Shown here piece by piece: positions 61,592 through 64,000 of a stretch of 64,000 nucleotides of DNA. Within the stretch, counting starts at the first letter, position 1. Every line of letters begins with the position of its first letter. The position numbers and the translations under genes were made by a program. The notes under the pieces were generated by a model, which was not told the origin of the DNA, did not search any database, and was given only the letters and a program-made list of their open reading frames with translations. Origin of the DNA: Streptomyces sp. ICC1 (GTDB lineage Bacteria > Actinomycetota > Actinomycetes > Streptomycetales > Streptomycetaceae); assembly GCF_003287935.1 (NCBI RefSeq), contig NZ_CP030287.1:372001-436000 (forward strand). Reading direction: 5' to 3'.

Positions 61592-61637
61592 GGGCCGAAC
61601 GGGCCTGTCAGGCCCCGGTGCGGGACCGTCCGGCCCT
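61592..61637. promoter_or_regulatory. OsdR-like boxes in the CBS-BON/adh2 divergent promoter
   Basis: GGGCCGAACGGGCC (61592-61605) and GGGACCGTCCGGCCC (61622-61636) lie between the divergent starts at 61483 and 61712, about 31 bp apart (three turns). The second is the reverse complement of the box at 17154-17168. The promoter pairs the same gene type (adh) with boxes as at 15628-15663. Confidence 0.5.
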
Positions 61638-61711
61638 GTCCGTGAAACGAGAGCCGGGGACAGCATGAGGTGACCTTTGCCGGAGCACGGGAGACAAAGA
61701 GAGGTGGCGTC

Positions 61712-62800
61712 ATGAGGGCACTCGTCTTTGAGGGGCCGGGGCGCACCGCGTGGCAGGACGTGCCGGATCCGGGCATCAAGGATCCCGGCGACGTGATCGT
61801 GCGCGTCGACGCGGTGAGCATCTGCGGTACCGACCTGCACATCGTCAAGGGGGACCTGCCCGAGGTGGTTCCGGGGCGGGTGCTCGGTCACGAGGCCGTG
61901 GGCACGGTGGTGGAGAGCGGCGGTGATGTCCGCTCGGTGCGGCCCGGTGACCGGGTGCTCGTCTCGTGCATCTCCTCGTGCGGCCGGTGCCGGTTCTGCC
62001 GTGAGAGCCGCTACGGACAGTGCCGCGGGGGCGGCGGGTGGGTGCTCGGCCACAGCATTGACGGCACCCAGGCCGAGTACGTCCGCGTCCCGTTCGCCGA
62101 CCTTTCGGTGTACCCGCTGCCGAGCACGGTCGACAGCGCTGAGGCCGTGCTGCTCGCGGACATCTTCCCCACCGCTTACGAGGTGGGCGTGCTGAACGGC
62201 AACGTGCGGCCCGGGGACACCGTCGTCGTGGTCGGCGCCGGACCCGTGGGACTCGCGGCCATCGCCACGGCCCGGCTGTACTCGCCGGCCCGCGTCATCG
62301 CCGTGGACCTCGCGCCGTCCCGGCTGGCGAAGGCGCGTGAGTTGGGCGCGGACGCGGTCGTGAACGCTGCCGAGGAGCCGGAGCAGCTCGTGGGTGACCT
62401 GACCGACGGTCTCGGCGCGGACGTCGTCATGGAGGCCGTCGGCGTGCCCGAGACCTTCGAGATGTGCACCCGGATGGTCCGCCCGGGCGGCCGGGTCGCG
62501 AACATCGGCGTCCACGGCCGGCCCGCGACCCTGCACCTCGAAGACCTGTGGATCAAGGACGTCACCTTCACCACCGGGCTCGTGGACACCTGCTCCACGC
62601 CGATGCTGCTGCGCATGCTGGCGGCCGGACGGCTGCCGACCTCGTCGCTGATCAGCCATCGTTTCGGGCTGGGACAGATGGAGGAGGCGTACGAGGTGTT
62701 CTCCCGCGCCGGTGAGACGGGTGCGCTGAAGGTCGTGCTGGGCGGGCCGCGCCACGATGACCTGGCCGTGTCGAACCCGTCGCGCGTCCTGGAGACCTGA
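61712..62800 (+). CDS. Zinc-dependent alcohol dehydrogenase, second copy
   Basis: 362 residues from ATG 61712 (GAGAGG 6 nt upstream); the frame is open to 61670 but RALVFEGPGRTAWQDVPDPG is the family start. Zinc sites [23 protein letters not shown] and [16 protein letters not shown], and NAD(P) loop [15 protein letters not shown] match the paralogue at 14477-15553. It would act on small alcohols or aldehydes, giving redox balance under low oxygen. OsdR-like boxes precede it. Confidence 0.9.
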   Translation: MRALVFEGPGRTAWQDVPDPGIKDPGDVIVRVDAVSICGTDLHIVKGDLPEVVPGRVLGHEAVGTVVESGGDVRSVRPGDRVLVSCISSCGRCRFCRESRYGQCRGGGGWVLGHSIDGTQAEYVRVPFADLSVYPLPSTVDSAEAVLLADIFPTAYEVGVLNGNVRPGDTVVVVGAGPVGLAAIATARLYSPARVIAVDLAPSRLAKARELGADAVVNAAEEPEQLVGDLTDGLGADVVMEAVGVPETFEMCTRMVRPGGRVANIGVHGRPATLHLEDLWIKDVTFTTGLVDTCSTPMLLRMLAAGRLPTSSLISHRFGLGQMEEAYEVFSRAGETGALKVVLGGPRHDDLAVSNPSRVLET

Positions 62801-62805
62801 CGGCG

Positions 62806-63200
62806 CCGGTGCGCCACGTCGCCGGTGGCTGTTCCGTTGGGCAGGGGCGGGGCGGGGATCTTCGCGGCGAGCTCCGCCACGGGTGGCGCCTGGACCGCGG
62901 CGGCCGCAGTGGCGGCGGTGGCGGCGGTGGCGGCCGGCGAGGAAGGCGCCGAGTTCGCCGATGGTGCTCATGAGCGGTGCGGGGAAGACCACGGTGGTGT
63001 TCTTGTCGACGCCGACCTCCACGAGGCTCTGCAGGTTGCGCAGTTGCAGGGCGAGGGGGTGGGCCATCATCGTGTCGGGGGCGTCGCCGAGTGCGGTGGC
63101 GGTCATCGACTCGCCCTCCGCGTTGATGATCTTGTCCCTCTTCTCCCGTTCGGCCTCGGCCTGGCGGGCCATCGCGCGCTTCACGGGGCTCGGCACGGTT
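62806..63200 (-). pseudogene. SPFH/slipin-type protein, C-terminal remnant with frameshift
   Basis: PVKRAMARQAEAEREKRDKI, INAEGE and ALQLRNLQSLVEVGVDKNTT match the C-terminal helix of stomatin/slipin (SPFH) proteins. The SPFH core before it is missing. Near 62911-62933 a GGCGGCGGT repeat shifts the frame; the expected tail (VAELAAKIPAPPLP) continues in another frame. These proteins organise membrane domains; intact homologues occur in hypoxia/dormancy clusters. Confidence 0.7.
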
Positions 63201-63286
63201 GCGACCGGGTGCGGCGAGCCTGCCTCGCTTCCATGCTCGCGCGGTGCGGGTGGGGCGGGCAGGGGCCGTACGGTCCACATCCTGAG

Positions 63287-63916
63287 TCAGCGGGGAACGT
63301 CTTCGGTGCCGCGGTCCGGCGGAGCGGTGCGGGTGCGGGTGTCGTCGGAGTGGGCCGTGAGCCGGTCGATGACCGTGACCACGCCGTCCAACTGTCCGGC
63401 GAGCCGGAGCGCGACGGGAATCTGGCTGCTCCTGGCGAGTCGGCCGTCCAGGGTGACGACCCCGTCCACTACGCGCACGCTCACGGCGTCGGCGCCGATG
63501 TCCATCGTGTCCGCGAGCACCTCCTCGACCAGCACGCGGTGTATCTCGTGGTCCGGGCGGAGGAACACGCGCAGCAGGTCCCGACGGGTCACGATGCCGA
63601 CCAGCCGGTCCTCCTCGTCGACGACCGGGAGCCGCGTCACGCCCCGCCGGGTGATGAGGCGCGCGGCCTCGGTGACCGTCTGTTCGGCGTGGACCGTGAC
63701 GGCCGGCTCGGTCATCACGTCTCGAGCGGTGAGGTGGTCTTGGATGAGCAGATCGGTCCGCGAAATGACCCCGATGACACGCTCGTCCCCGTCCACGACC
63801 GGCACTCCGCTGATGTCGTGGTCAATGAGCAGCGCGGCCACGTCGTCGGACGGAGTGCGCCCGACGACCGAGATGACCTCGTCGGTCATGAGGAAGCCGA
63901 CTTTGGCGTGCTTCAT
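63287..63916 (-). CDS. CBS-BON protein, second family member
   Basis: 209 residues: CBS motif 1 (VGFLMTDEVISVVGRTPSDD ... RVIGVISRTDLLIQDHL), CBS motif 2 (ARDVMTEPAVTVHAEQTVTE ... LVGIVTRRDLLRVFLRPDHE) and a BON domain (VSVRVVDGVVTLDGRLARSS, QLDGVVTVIDRLT) with an Arg/Asp-rich tail. It is more distant from the other two CBS-BON proteins. ATG 63916 follows AGGAGG by 7 nt. The 84 bp after it to the window end hold no further gene start. Confidence 0.9.
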   Translation of the reverse strand: MKHAKVGFLMTDEVISVVGRTPSDDVAALLIDHDISGVPVVDGDERVIGVISRTDLLIQDHLTARDVMTEPAVTVHAEQTVTEAARLITRRGVTRLPVVDEEDRLVGIVTRRDLLRVFLRPDHEIHRVLVEEVLADTMDIGADAVSVRVVDGVVTLDGRLARSSQIPVALRLAGQLDGVVTVIDRLTAHSDDTRTRTAPPDRGTEDVPR

Positions 63917-64000
63917 CTGCGGCCCTCCTGTCGGCCTCGGCCAGTGAGCGCACCGTGTGGAGCACCCTCACCAGCCACCATCCGCCGCGTACGCCCGCAG

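Overview
The window is about 70% G+C, has strong third-position G/C bias, many GTG starts and GGAGG-type ribosome sites, and gene families typical of Streptomyces. Every gene I can compare points to Streptomyces or a close relative (Streptomycetaceae). The density of truncated genes, fused gene ends and one degenerate insertion sequence suggests accessory DNA such as a chromosome arm or a large plasmid rather than the conserved core; that placement is inference.

Region 1 (1-18400) is a hypoxia/redox-dormancy island built like the DosR regulon of mycobacteria and the OsdK/OsdR region of Streptomyces coelicolor. It holds pyruvate phosphate dikinase, an OsdR-type response regulator convergent with an OsdK/DevS-type kinase (two GAF domains, haem-ligand-like His139), universal stress proteins, a DUF1876 protein, a flavodoxin, an XRE-flavin protein, a zinc alcohol dehydrogenase, a metallo-beta-lactamase RNase, a cyclic-nucleotide-binding protein and a CBS-pair protein. 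Paired GGGCCGnnCGGCCC-like boxes about 20 bp apart lie before several of these genes. Between the intact genes are broken ones: argR, a P-type ATPase, a nitroreductase, an ABC ATPase, PEP synthase, a glycosyltransferase, a GH65 phosphorylase and its sugar-phosphatase partner. A second part of the same island lies at 60066-63916 (two CBS-BON proteins, a second alcohol dehydrogenase, DUF5994).

Region 2 (18762-25170) has a secreted-type beta-carbonic anhydrase, two ArsR repressors and a tightly coupled operon arsR-sulP-flavin protein-RsbW-like kinase-STAS protein, plus phnA. Four copies of an ATTGCA-N6-TGCAAT operator link these units. Region 3 (25349-29411) is a persulfide/sulfide detoxification cluster: a CstR-type repressor, two rhodaneses, a TauE exporter and a persulfide dioxygenase-rhodanese fusion, divergent from a DUF302 gene, with three TACCCC(C/A)GGGGGTA operators. 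A broken second dioxygenase fused to a 5'-truncated paaK follows, then a lone second kdpD, and a GbsR/MarR regulator divergent from a cytochrome P450.

Region 4 (36848-58165) is a potassium region: a complete kdp operon (small peptide-kdpF-A-B-C, hairpin, kdpE-kdpD), remains of a second kdp system (kdpF2, a DUF4118-GAF fragment, an intact orphan kdpB2, a kdpE deletion remnant), a KimA-like permease, a second APC-type permease, two SDR paralogues lacking the catalytic lysine, and a tiny bL37-like protein. Direct repeats of an 11-nt unit (GTCARGRCnnn) stand before kdpD1, the kdp operon, kdpF2, permease 2 and two related mini-ORFs, and look like the operator of a KdpE-type regulator. The last part has a MerR pseudogene with an intact operator, a truncated IS5-family element and the outlying dormancy genes described above.
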